DNA from: Streptomyces syringium
GTDB lineage: Bacteria; Actinomycetota; Actinomycetes; Streptomycetales; Streptomycetaceae
DNA length: 64,000 nucleotides
Assembly: GCF_017876625.1 (NCBI RefSeq)
Contig: NZ_JAGIOH010000001.1
Coordinates: 6,655,501-6,719,500, forward strand
Direction of reading: 5' to 3'
A program made the translations under genes and the position numbers. The notes beneath the pieces are model-generated. The model was not told where the DNA came from. It was given only the letters and a program-made list of their open reading frames with translations, and searched no databases. Numbering within the stretch: position 1 is the stretch's first letter; the number at the start of each line of letters is the position of its first letter. Below are positions 7,808 to 15,086 of the stretch, piece by piece.

Positions 7808-8665
7808 TCAGCGCTTCAGACCGTGGACGAAGAACACCCGGCTGACGCCGGGCTCCGACCGCGGGACCACCCGGTCGGACCAGCGCCCGAAGTCGGCTCC
7901 CTCCTCGCCCGGCTGTACGGCCCGCACCTCGTAGCCGTGGCGTGCGAAGAGCGCCTCGGGGTCGTCCGTGCCGGAGATCCAGGGGCAGCCCCAGCCGGCG
8001 AAGACGTCGAGGAGACCCTTCATATGGGGCTGGGTGAGGGCGGCCTCGTTGACGAGGTCGGCGGCGATGGTGCTGCCCGGCGCCGAGATGGCGGCGATAC
8101 GCCCCAGCACCCGGTCGACCTCGTCCCCGGGCAGGTAGTAGAGCAGCCCCTCGACCAGCCAGACCGAGGGGACGGCCGGGTCGTAACCGGCCTCCCGCAG
8201 ATCCCGCTCCCAGTCGGGCGAAGTGAGGTCGACGGCGACCTCGCGCCGGTCGACCCGCGGCGTTCCGGCCCCCAGCAGCCGCCTCTTGTGGCCGAGCACC
8301 GCCGGGCGGTCGAGCTCGAACCACCGGACGTGGCCGGGCCAGTCGAGGCGGTGGGCGCGTGAGTCCAGGCCGGCGGGGGCGAGCACGATCTGGGTCGTCC
8401 CCGGGGCGGCCGCGGCCCGCTGGAGAAGGTCGTCGAGGAAACGGGTGCGGATGGCGTTGTAGTCGGGGGTGCTCGGCAGCGTGCCGTCCTCACCGGGCGT
8501 CACGGCCGCGGCACGCACCTCGCCGAGCAGGGCCATGCCGGTGTCGCCGCACAGCGTCGCGGCGTAGGGGTCCTCGTAGAGCCGGTCGTCCCGCCGGGTC
8601 TCCACGGCGCGGAGGGCGGCGGTGAGCAGTGCGGTGCGCTCGACGGGGTCGTGCAGTGCGGTCAC
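7808..8665 (-). CDS. SAM-dependent methyltransferase, LCM/TIGR00027 type
   Basis: This 285-residue enzyme belongs to the class I SAM methyltransferases related to leucine carboxyl methyltransferase. The fold signature is APAGLDSRAHRL (family G-A-G-L-D-T-R-A-x-R-L), followed by WFELDRPAVLGHKRRLL, the acidic strand that binds the SAM ribose, and later VWLVEGLLYYLP. These features typify actinobacterial O-methyltransferases that modify natural products, often on carboxyl or hydroxyl groups. The GTG at 8663-8665 is chosen because it overlaps the GH3 stop (GTGA, 8662-8665) and follows a GGGGAG Shine-Dalgarno-like sequence. A much longer open frame upstream is a shadow of the GH3 gene. Its substrate is probably an intermediate or product of this operon. 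Confidence 0.85.
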   Translation of the reverse strand: MTALHDPVERTALLTAALRAVETRRDDRLYEDPYAATLCGDTGMALLGEVRAAAVTPGEDGTLPSTPDYNAIRTRFLDDLLQRAAAAPGTTQIVLAPAGLDSRAHRLDWPGHVRWFELDRPAVLGHKRRLLGAGTPRVDRREVAVDLTSPDWERDLREAGYDPAVPSVWLVEGLLYYLPGDEVDRVLGRIAAISAPGSTIAADLVNEAALTQPHMKGLLDVFAGWGCPWISGTDDPEALFARHGYEVRAVQPGEEGADFGRWSDRVVPRSEPGVSRVFFVHGLKR

Positions 8666-10365
8666 GGTTCGTTTCTCCCCAAAGGTTCGTTCGACGAAGG
8701 TGTGCCTTCGGTCAGCCGGGCCCACAGCTCCGGGTCCTGCCGGAACAGCCGGTCCTTGACCTGGGTGGGCCGGGTGCCGGCGGCGACGGTCCGCTGCCAG
8801 TCGCGCAGGAAGGCGTCCGCGTCGAGGCACAGCAGCAACGGTGCCCCGAGCCGGTTCCCGTCCCGCGCCTGCCGGTATCCGGCGGACTCGCCGCGCAGGG
8901 CGTCGTCGAGGCGTGCGGTGAAGCGTTCGCGTTCCTCGTCGTTCCAGGGGGTGAGCGGGGCGACCGCGAACTCGTAGCGCGACCGGTCGACGCGGCAGGC
9001 GACGTTGCGCAGTTCGAGGCCGCCCGCGCGCAGGGCGGTCTCGACGGCCCGGACGACCTGGGCGTCGCGCAACCCCTCTCCCGCGTGGTCGGAGCGGTTG
9101 CCGCGGCCGGTGTACTCCAGGCGGGGCACGCCCCCGTCGTGGTCCACGACACGGACCACGTCGCCGACGGCGTAGCGGTAGAGCCCGCCGACGTGGCTGA
9201 AGACCACGTGGTAGTCGCGGCCCGGTTCCAGCTCGTGCGGCCCGAGGGTCGCCGTGTCCGGGGCGAGGTCCTCGTCGGCGTCGGCGAACTCGTACACCGA
9301 GGCGGTGACGACCAGGCTGCCGGCGGAGGGGTGCCGGTCCAGGGCCACGCCGACGGGCCCCTCGGAGGCGGCCACGGGCGCGGGCAGCACGGTCACGCCG
9401 GGCCCGAACTGTTCGCGGAGCCTGGGGAGATAGAGCCTGGCCAGGCCGGTGGTCCAGCAGAAGATGGCGCGCATCCGGGGCCAGATGTGCGACGGGCGGA
9501 CGGTGCCGTGGCGCTCGGCGAGCCGGTCGAGCGCTGCCGCGCGCTCCGGGTCGGGCGCGCCGTGGGGATGCCCGCCGAGGGTACCGTCGCGGATCTCCTT
9601 GACGATCCGCGGCCACCACAGGTTCAGCTGGTACGGCAGGGCGGCGACCATGGCCGGGTTGATGCCGATCACGCAGCGGACGTCGTTCTCCACGGCGAGG
9701 CGGAGCCGCAGATACATCTTCTCCAGGTGCTCGCCCGCTTCCACGGGGACCGGCAGGGTCGCCCAGGGGGCGCCCGTGCCGGGTTCGGCGGAGAGCGGCT
9801 CGCCGAACCTCTCGCCGAAGTCCACCTGACTCGCGCCCACATGAGGGCGTCCGGAGGCGGTGGTGGGCGGGGCCGCCAGCGGGTCGTGCTTGAGGTTGAG
9901 AACGGCGCCGGGGTGCTGGAGGACGTCCGGGAAATGTTCGATGAGCGGCGCCCACGCCGCGTAATAGAAGGGGAAGAACGTGGTGCGCATGAAGCGCGGC
10001 GTGACCGGGATCTTCTTGTGGGCACCGGTGCTGCCGCTGCTGGTGAAGAACACGGCGGGCTGATCGGCCGTGAGGACACCGGTCTCGCCTGCCGCGGCGC
10101 GCTCGATCCAGGGCTCCAGATCCGCGTACGTCTGCACCGGGACGGCTTTGCGGTAGTCGTCCAGGGTGCGGATGGCGCCGAAGCCGTGCCGTTTCCCGTA
10201 CGCGGTGCCGGAATTGAATTCCAGGAGGTCGGCCAGGACAGCGCGCTGGTGGCCTTCAGGGTCGGCGAAGGCGGAGCGCAGCCGGGCGCGTTCGGCGAGG
10301 ACCCGCTCTCGATAGCGGCGCACCCGGCCCGGGTCCGCCCAGGAATCAGCCAAGCTCATCGACAA
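8662..10365 (-). CDS. GH3 auxin-responsive-promoter family adenylating enzyme
   Basis: This 567-residue protein matches the GH3 family, members of the adenylate-forming superfamily that activate a carboxylate as acyl-AMP and join it to an amino acid amine (as in plant jasmonate/auxin conjugation). The nucleotide-binding signature FTSSGSTGAHKKIPVTP is at about residue 110. The central hinge region contains EYTGRGNRSDHAGEGL, where the DxxGEKL-like motif of GH3 proteins is expected. The protein has no signal peptide and should be cytosolic. The first ATG (10365) lies inside the 3' end of the kinase gene (20-bp overlap), and a second Met two codons later is also possible. In bacteria GH3 proteins usually sit in biosynthetic clusters, which fits this operon. 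The substrates are unknown. Confidence 0.87.
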   Translation of the reverse strand: MSMSLADSWADPGRVRRYRERVLAERARLRSAFADPEGHQRAVLADLLEFNSGTAYGKRHGFGAIRTLDDYRKAVPVQTYADLEPWIERAAAGETGVLTADQPAVFFTSSGSTGAHKKIPVTPRFMRTTFFPFYYAAWAPLIEHFPDVLQHPGAVLNLKHDPLAAPPTTASGRPHVGASQVDFGERFGEPLSAEPGTGAPWATLPVPVEAGEHLEKMYLRLRLAVENDVRCVIGINPAMVAALPYQLNLWWPRIVKEIRDGTLGGHPHGAPDPERAAALDRLAERHGTVRPSHIWPRMRAIFCWTTGLARLYLPRLREQFGPGVTVLPAPVAASEGPVGVALDRHPSAGSLVVTASVYEFADADEDLAPDTATLGPHELEPGRDYHVVFSHVGGLYRYAVGDVVRVVDHDGGVPRLEYTGRGNRSDHAGEGLRDAQVVRAVETALRAGGLELRNVACRVDRSRYEFAVAPLTPWNDEERERFTARLDDALRGESAGYRQARDGNRLGAPLLLCLDADAFLRDWQRTVAAGTRPTQVKDRLFRQDPELWARLTEGTPSSNEPLGRNEP

Positions 10366-11002
10366 GCACTCTCCGTATGGATTCGGCGGTGTGTACGGGG
10401 TCGTTCCGTTCCTCGACGACGGTCACCGGCAGGTCCCGGATCTCGTCCCACATGGCCTTGGCGAGGTCCGTCTGGTACCGGTGGAACTCGTCCCGGCGGG
10501 GCTGCGGACCGTAGTACTCCAGCGGGTTGAGGTCGGCGCCCTCACGGCAGCGCTGCCAGGCCGTCCCGGGCGTCACATCCAGATAGATCACACGACGTGG
10601 CCGGGGAAAGGAACGCCACCAGGCGAACATGGGGTGGTGGTCCGCCGCCCCGGCCAGCCGGCACTTGGCGAGGTACTTGTAGTAGTAGGAGTCGACGACG
10701 GCGGGCACCCGGGGATCGGAGCGCAGCAGCTCGTCGCGGAGATGGACGACGGCCGTCTGCACCATGGTGGTGAGGAAATCCGCCGACCACGCCTGCCCGT
10801 GGGGCGCGACCTCCCGGACGAGCTCCCGCCGCAGCCGGTTGAGCAAGGCGTGCTCGGGGGCCAGCAGCGTTCCGTCGACGGACAGCGTCCGCCACGCCGG
10901 AACCTCCCGGCCCAACGCGGCCAGCACCGTGGACTTTCCGGCATGGTCGGGCCCCAGCAGGACGCAGAATGGCACTCCGTTGGACAACGCGCGCGTGGAC
11001 AT
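10346..11002 (-). CDS. P-loop kinase, thymidylate-kinase-like
   Basis: This 218-residue P-loop NTPase is the first gene of the operon. Its Walker A motif is GPDHAGKST (about residues 16-24). The segment RVIYLDVTPGTAWQRC resembles the strand before the Lid region of thymidylate/nucleoside monophosphate kinases. An Arg-rich stretch, QPRRDEFHRYQ, could form the phosphate-contacting lid. The start is the ATG at 11000-11002 behind a GGGGAGCGG ribosome site. An in-frame ATG 60 bp upstream lacks such a site. It may phosphorylate a small molecule or nucleoside in the pathway rather than dTMP, since housekeeping tmk genes are not normally found in such operons. That substrate inference rests on context. 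Confidence 0.75.
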   Translation of the reverse strand: MSTRALSNGVPFCVLLGPDHAGKSTVLAALGREVPAWRTLSVDGTLLAPEHALLNRLRRELVREVAPHGQAWSADFLTTMVQTAVVHLRDELLRSDPRVPAVVDSYYYKYLAKCRLAGAADHHPMFAWWRSFPRPRRVIYLDVTPGTAWQRCREGADLNPLEYYGPQPRRDEFHRYQTDLAKAMWDEIRDLPVTVVEERNDPVHTAESIRRVLVDELG

Positions 11003-11142
11003 CCGCTCCCCTTTCTCGACGGCGCAGAGAAGGGGCGTCGACGCCTCACCGGCGCTGGCCACGAGCCTCCTCGGAACAGCCAGCGAAACACGAAATGAAC
11101 TAAGGAATTTGCGAGACTTCGGCCCCTTCGAACCGTTCAGCC

Positions 11143-11223
11143 CCTTCGGGACCCCTCTTCCACGTCTTCGCCGCCCTCGCCGAGTTCGTCCGCGAACCCA
11201 TCGAGCGGGAAGGGGATCAGCTC
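11143..11223 (+). pseudogene. Serine recombinase (resolvase) C-terminal remnant
   Basis: In one plus-strand frame the DNA reads PSGPLFHVFAALAEFVREPI followed by EREG. This closely resembles the conserved tail of the catalytic domain of Tn3-type resolvases and DNA invertases (consensus around T-P-x-G-x-L-x-F-x-x-F-A-A-L-A-E-F-E-R-x-L-I). Only about 27 codons remain. There is no upstream catalytic Ser region and no HTH downstream, so it is a decayed fragment. It lies in the 255-bp gap upstream of the GH3 operon, whose promoter must also be here. It suggests past mobile-element activity at this junction. Confidence 0.6.
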
Positions 11224-11257
11224 ACGCGCGACCCGAGCCGTGGGGCGGGGCCCGCGG

Positions 11258-12178
11258 TCACTGGCCCGCCTCCCACAGGTCGTTGAAACGGTGGACCCGG
11301 TCCGTCACCAGACCCTCGCGCACGTCCAGGGTCGTCTTGGCGACGACGGGGCGCGGCGTGTGCTCACTGCCCAGCGCCGGGCTGACCTCGTAACTCACAC
11401 CGCCGTCGAAGACGATGAAGTCGAAGACCGGGTCCAGCATCGCCGCCGGCGGCAGCGTGCACATCGCCGCGACCCGCACCTCCACGCCGAGGTCCTCGTG
11501 GCTGCGGCAGACGGCCTTGATCCGCTCGTCCTGGAGCAGCTCGGGGTGGGCCACGATGAACAGCCTGCGCACCCGCACCCCCCGCTTGATCGCCTCGCGC
11601 TGCGCCCGCAGATAACGACGGCCCAGCTCGGTGGGCCAGAAGTCGGTGTCCATCGCGGTGCTCGTGGCGTCGATGCTGACCCCCGCGCTGCGGGTGAGCG
11701 TCAGCAGCCAGTCGTGGTCCTCGCCGTCGTAGGCGGCCTGGCCGCCGTGCAGGTCCTTCATCAGCTGGGCCAGCCGGCTGATCTCGGCCTGCGCGAAGTC
11801 GTAGATGATGTCCGGGCCGCCCACGCCGATCTCCGTGGCGTTGCGCACCAGCTGGGTGACCGCGTCGGTGCGCAGCGCCGAGCCCTCCACCAGGCCGAAC
11901 AGCCGGGTCGCCTCGTTGATCCGGGAGAAGCCGCCGTCGACGAGCTTCTTCATGTCCTCGCTGTGCGACGTCAGCGACGTCTCGACCACCCCCAGGCGGC
12001 GGTCGAAGTCCGTCATGAACTGCACGATCAGCGACGCGCCACCGATGAATATCGAGATGGTCAGCCGCCATATCTCCGGCTGCCCGGTGAGCGTGGTCGT
12101 CAGATACGCGGCGCACCCGAGGATCACGGTGATCGCGGCCTTCTGAAGGAACGGCGGGATTCTCGTCGTACGTTCCAT
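11258..12178 (-). CDS. Membrane-anchored protein of unknown function
   Basis: This 306-residue protein begins with two closely spaced hydrophobic segments (about residues 12-32, AAITVILGCAAYLTTTL, and 38-55, LTISIFIGGASLIVQFM). A Ser/Asp-rich helical region and a roughly 180-residue cytosolic domain follow. The latter contains RSAGVSIDATSTAMDTDFW, RGVRVRRLFIVAHPELL and FDFIVFDGGVSYEVSP. The alternation of strands and His/Asp positions recalls phosphatase or phospholipase-like folds, but I cannot assign one. The ATG at 12178 follows GGGGGAAGAC. It lies only 50 bp downstream of the SCO2521-like gene on the same strand, so it is probably the last gene of that operon. Confidence 0.7.
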   Translation of the reverse strand: MERTTRIPPFLQKAAITVILGCAAYLTTTLTGQPEIWRLTISIFIGGASLIVQFMTDFDRRLGVVETSLTSHSEDMKKLVDGGFSRINEATRLFGLVEGSALRTDAVTQLVRNATEIGVGGPDIIYDFAQAEISRLAQLMKDLHGGQAAYDGEDHDWLLTLTRSAGVSIDATSTAMDTDFWPTELGRRYLRAQREAIKRGVRVRRLFIVAHPELLQDERIKAVCRSHEDLGVEVRVAAMCTLPPAAMLDPVFDFIVFDGGVSYEVSPALGSEHTPRPVVAKTTLDVREGLVTDRVHRFNDLWEAGQ

Positions 12179-12228
12179 GTCTTCCCCCGATGGGTGTTCT
12201 TCCGGTGAGTGGGCCGTTCAGGTGCTCC

Positions 12229-13206
12229 CTACGCCTGGCACCTGAACGGGACGGCCCGCAGGGCCACTTGGTCGCGGATGCGCTGGACCAGCGTCTGCCA
12301 CTGGCGGGTGAAGCCCGGGTGCCGTTCCAGACCGTCCCACAGCGGGGCCGGTCCGGCTCCCGTACGGGCACCGGGCATCCACAGGTGCAGCAGATGGTCC
12401 ACGGCGGGCCGCAGGGCGAGCACCGCCTCGGTTCCCGCGGTCGACCCGAGCCGACTGCGGTCGATCATCCTTATCAGCGTCGTCAGGAGCCAGTCGTGCA
12501 GGGCCAGTTCCTCGCAGAAAGCGGCGATCTCCGCCGCGTCGAGACCCGCCGCGGAGATCCGCAGCGTCCGTAGCCCGTCGGCGGCGACGGTGAACTCCGC
12601 GGTCGGCGGGCCCTGCCCGGCCGCCGCGTGGACAGCGAACCACCGCAGCATGGTGCGGCGGGATTTGAAGGGCGCGCGCCGGTCCAGCAGCGGCTGCCCG
12701 AGGACGCGCGCGAGCAGCCGCTCCGCGATCGCCCCCAGATCGACCGTGGCGGCCGCGTGCCGGTCCGGCACGGCCGGCCGGGCGCCGAGGAAACCCGCCG
12801 CCACGTCGGGCACCGACAGCCGCCCGAGCGGCTGGACGACACCGGGACGCACCAGATAGTGCCCCCACGGCAACCGCCGGTCGGGGCCCGAAACGGGCGA
12901 GGAGAACCGGGCCGTCGCCTGGAGCACCCGGCCCTCGGTGAGCACCGCCCGCGCCTGCACCGTGCCCACCGCCCGTACCCGGCTGCCGGTGGCCGCGGGC
13001 AGCGCGCAGTCGACGCCGGTGAGCACCTCGGGGGAGACGGCGTACAGGTTCGGCCGCTCCGAGAAGCGCACCGCCTCGTCGGACCGGAGCCGGAGCAGTC
13101 GCACGGCCTCGGCGCGCGGCAGGGACGCCGACGTCTGCAACAGGCACGTGCGCACCTCGCCGCAGACGAACGCCTCGGGCCCGTCTCCCGCGCCGCCGCC
13201 CGTCAT
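12229..13206 (-). CDS. SCO2521 family protein
   Basis: This 325-residue soluble protein corresponds to the SCO2521 family, one of five uncharacterised families (SCO2521 to SCO2525) encoded together in many actinomycetes. It has no catalytic motif that I recognise. It shows several Arg-rich helical stretches (RAEAVRLLRLRSDEAVRF near residue 30, PFKSRRTMLRWFAVHAA near 180) and a C-terminal helical part ending in QWQTLVQRIRDQVALRAVPF. Its start overlaps the stop of the SCO2522-like gene (ATGA, 13203-13206), supporting coupled translation and probably joint function. Assignment is based on the sequence together with the identical gene order. The function is unknown. Confidence 0.75.
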   Translation of the reverse strand: MTGGGAGDGPEAFVCGEVRTCLLQTSASLPRAEAVRLLRLRSDEAVRFSERPNLYAVSPEVLTGVDCALPAATGSRVRAVGTVQARAVLTEGRVLQATARFSSPVSGPDRRLPWGHYLVRPGVVQPLGRLSVPDVAAGFLGARPAVPDRHAAATVDLGAIAERLLARVLGQPLLDRRAPFKSRRTMLRWFAVHAAAGQGPPTAEFTVAADGLRTLRISAAGLDAAEIAAFCEELALHDWLLTTLIRMIDRSRLGSTAGTEAVLALRPAVDHLLHLWMPGARTGAGPAPLWDGLERHPGFTRQWQTLVQRIRDQVALRAVPFRCQA

Positions 13207-14168
13207 GGCTCGGCGTAGAAGGCGTAGGCGGCGCGGTCGGCGACCGCGGGGGGAACGGCGAAGCCCTCACGGTCCGCCCGCTCGGCGGTCTGACGCAATA
13301 CCGCTTCCTCCAAGGCCACTTGGCCGAGGACGAGCCGTACCGCGTGCTCCACCGGAAGGAACCGCGAGGGAAGCACGGAGAACGTGCCATAGGCGGCGAA
13401 CGGGGCGGCCGAGGCGTTGAGCCGCACCAGCGGCGGCAGGTCGTCCCAGTCGCGGGGGAAGGCACCGCGCTCGGGGCCCCAGGGAACAGCCTGCAACACC
13501 GGCTGCCCCTCGCGGCGTAACAAGCCCAGCCGTAACAGCTGCCAGACGGCGGCCAGGAACGGGCACGACCACGTACGGCCCCCCTCCCCGTCGTCCCACA
13601 GCTCCACGTCCATGAACACCGAATGCCGACGGGCCCCGGTCTCGACGGGCGCGGCCCAGGCGGTGGCGCCGCTCATCGCCTCCCCGCCGGCGGCCGGGGT
13701 CCGTTCGCCGTTGCACAGCCAGCCGATCTCCCGTACCGCCGGGCGGGAGCCGTTGCTCCCCACCGGTGGCGACTCGACCAGCCTGCCCTCCACCAGCGAG
13801 GCCGGCTCCACGCCGTCGGCCGCCGCGCACCCCGCCTCACGCGCCAGATAGTCGATGGTCAGGCCGCACGCCTTCGCCTCTGCCAGCAGCATCGGCATCA
13901 GCTCGGCGGGTGAGGAGAAACGGGTGAAGTAGTCGTCGACCAGAAAGCACGTACTCACCCGGGGCCGTCGGACCCCGGCCGCGCCCGCCAGGGACACCCG
14001 TGCCGCGTCCGCCCACGGCTTCACCCGCGTGAACTGCTCGCGCAGCCGCCCGGGCCCCGCCGCGAAGTCCTCCATGTAGAGATGACCCAGCTCCACGGAC
14101 AGGTGCGACAGCGGCAGGGACTGCGTCCGCGGATCCGCGCTCTCCTCCCGGAAGGTCGTCCCCGTCAC
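13203..14168 (-). CDS. SCO2522 family protein, two TTA codons
   Basis: This 321-residue protein belongs to the SCO2522 family of the conserved cassette. It starts with GTG at 14166-14168, overlapping the P-loop gene stop by 4 bp (GTGA). There is no signal peptide, and conserved-looking segments include LSHLSVELGHLYMEDFAAGP near the N-terminus and DVELWDDGEGGRTWSCPFLA in the middle. A striking feature is two TTA leucine codons (codons 212 and 217, at 13533-13535 and 13518-13520). In Streptomyces, TTA is read only by the developmentally controlled bldA tRNA, so synthesis of this protein should be limited to cells entering differentiation. The biochemical role is unknown. Confidence 0.78.
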   Translation of the reverse strand: MTGTTFREESADPRTQSLPLSHLSVELGHLYMEDFAAGPGRLREQFTRVKPWADAARVSLAGAAGVRRPRVSTCFLVDDYFTRFSSPAELMPMLLAEAKACGLTIDYLAREAGCAAADGVEPASLVEGRLVESPPVGSNGSRPAVREIGWLCNGERTPAAGGEAMSGATAWAAPVETGARRHSVFMDVELWDDGEGGRTWSCPFLAAVWQLLRLGLLRREGQPVLQAVPWGPERGAFPRDWDDLPPLVRLNASAAPFAAYGTFSVLPSRFLPVEHAVRLVLGQVALEEAVLRQTAERADREGFAVPPAVADRAAYAFYAEP

Positions 14169-15082
14169 AGCGACTCCCAGGCCTTCTCGCCGGACAGCGC
14201 ATCCGCCAGCCGCTTCAAGGCATCCCGGGTGCGGACGTTCGCCACCCGGCTGGTGAGCACGTCCTCGTCGGTGATCAACTGCTCGCGCCACTGGAGCACC
14301 GGCTCCAGCGGCACACTGCCCAGCACCTTCGTCACCCCGATGTCCAGCCGGGCCGCCAGCTCCTTGAGATCCTGGTCGCACCTGCGCAGCCAGGCCGCCT
14401 GGGGCGGCGGCACGTGCGCGAACAGCGCCGACTCGGGGTCCGGCACGGCCGCCCGGACGAACCGGATGGCGCTGCGCAGCCGGTCCGCCTCGTGCCCCCG
14501 CGTGACGCCTCCGGCCACCACCCCGCGCTCGCCGAACACCAGGCCGTGGGCGGCGATGATGTGCTGCCGCGTCCACCGGTGGAAGACCAGCCAGCGCACC
14601 CGCAGACCGCTGAACTCCTCCCGCGCGGTCGCCTCCAGCACCATGTCGACGGCGTAGGAACGGCCCGCGCTGAGATCGACCAGGATGATGTCGAACTCCT
14701 CCTCCAGCCGCAGGAAGAGCTCCGCGCACCGGCGCACGGTGGCCGGGTTCGTGGTGAACTCGCCGCCGCTGCGGTCGCCCGGCACCAGCACCAGCTGGCC
14801 CGCGCCGGTGGGGCGCGAGCGCAGCACGTCGTGCTCGGACTCGGCCCACACGTCCACCCGGTGCGGCTCGCCCGCCGTCCCTTGCAGATAGGAGTGCAGA
14901 CCGCCTGCCTCGATGCCCCGCAGCGCCCCCGGCACGTCGAAGACGGCGGCGGCCGTGGGCGAGCCGAAGTCGAAGTCCAGGTAGCACACGTCGTCGCCGC
15001 CGAGCGCACGGCGATAGGCGATGTTCGCGCTCGTCACCGAGCGCCCGGTGCCGCCCTTGTCCGAGGCGGCGAAGACCAGCAC
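14165..15082 (-). CDS. SCO2523 family variant P-loop ATPase
   Basis: This 305-residue ParA/MinD-like protein starts at GTG 15080-15082. Its N-terminus reads LVFAASDKGGTGRSVTSANI, where the deviant Walker A motif of MinD/ParA/ArsA proteins (K-G-G-x-G-K-S/T) has Arg in place of the second Lys. That substitution is the hallmark of the SCO2523 'variant P-loop' family. CYLDFDFGSPTAA follows, as in the Walker A' region, and FDIILVDLSAGRSYAV forms the Walker B strand. Whether it hydrolyses ATP or uses it as a conformational switch is not known. The gene lies 4 bp downstream of the SCO2524-like gene and overlaps the SCO2522-like start, so the cassette is one transcription unit. Confidence 0.83.
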   Translation of the reverse strand: MLVFAASDKGGTGRSVTSANIAYRRALGGDDVCYLDFDFGSPTAAAVFDVPGALRGIEAGGLHSYLQGTAGEPHRVDVWAESEHDVLRSRPTGAGQLVLVPGDRSGGEFTTNPATVRRCAELFLRLEEEFDIILVDLSAGRSYAVDMVLEATAREEFSGLRVRWLVFHRWTRQHIIAAHGLVFGERGVVAGGVTRGHEADRLRSAIRFVRAAVPDPESALFAHVPPPQAAWLRRCDQDLKELAARLDIGVTKVLGSVPLEPVLQWREQLITDEDVLTSRVANVRTRDALKRLADALSGEKAWESL

Positions 15083-15086
15083 GCCC

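Noticed and set aside
7808..9955. Long frame joining the methyltransferase to about 430 upstream codons
   Set aside because: The upstream part is an out-of-frame shadow of the GH3 gene. The true start, GTG 8665, overlaps the GH3 stop.
10346..11002. Housekeeping thymidylate kinase (tmk)
   Set aside because: The protein shares the fold pattern but sits in the GH3 operon and lacks a recognisable DRY/H dTMP-binding motif, so a housekeeping role is unlikely.
13203..14987. 594-codon frame upstream of the SCO2522-like gene
   Set aside because: Its first half is an out-of-frame reading of the P-loop gene; GTG 14168 overlaps the P-loop stop and starts the conserved part.
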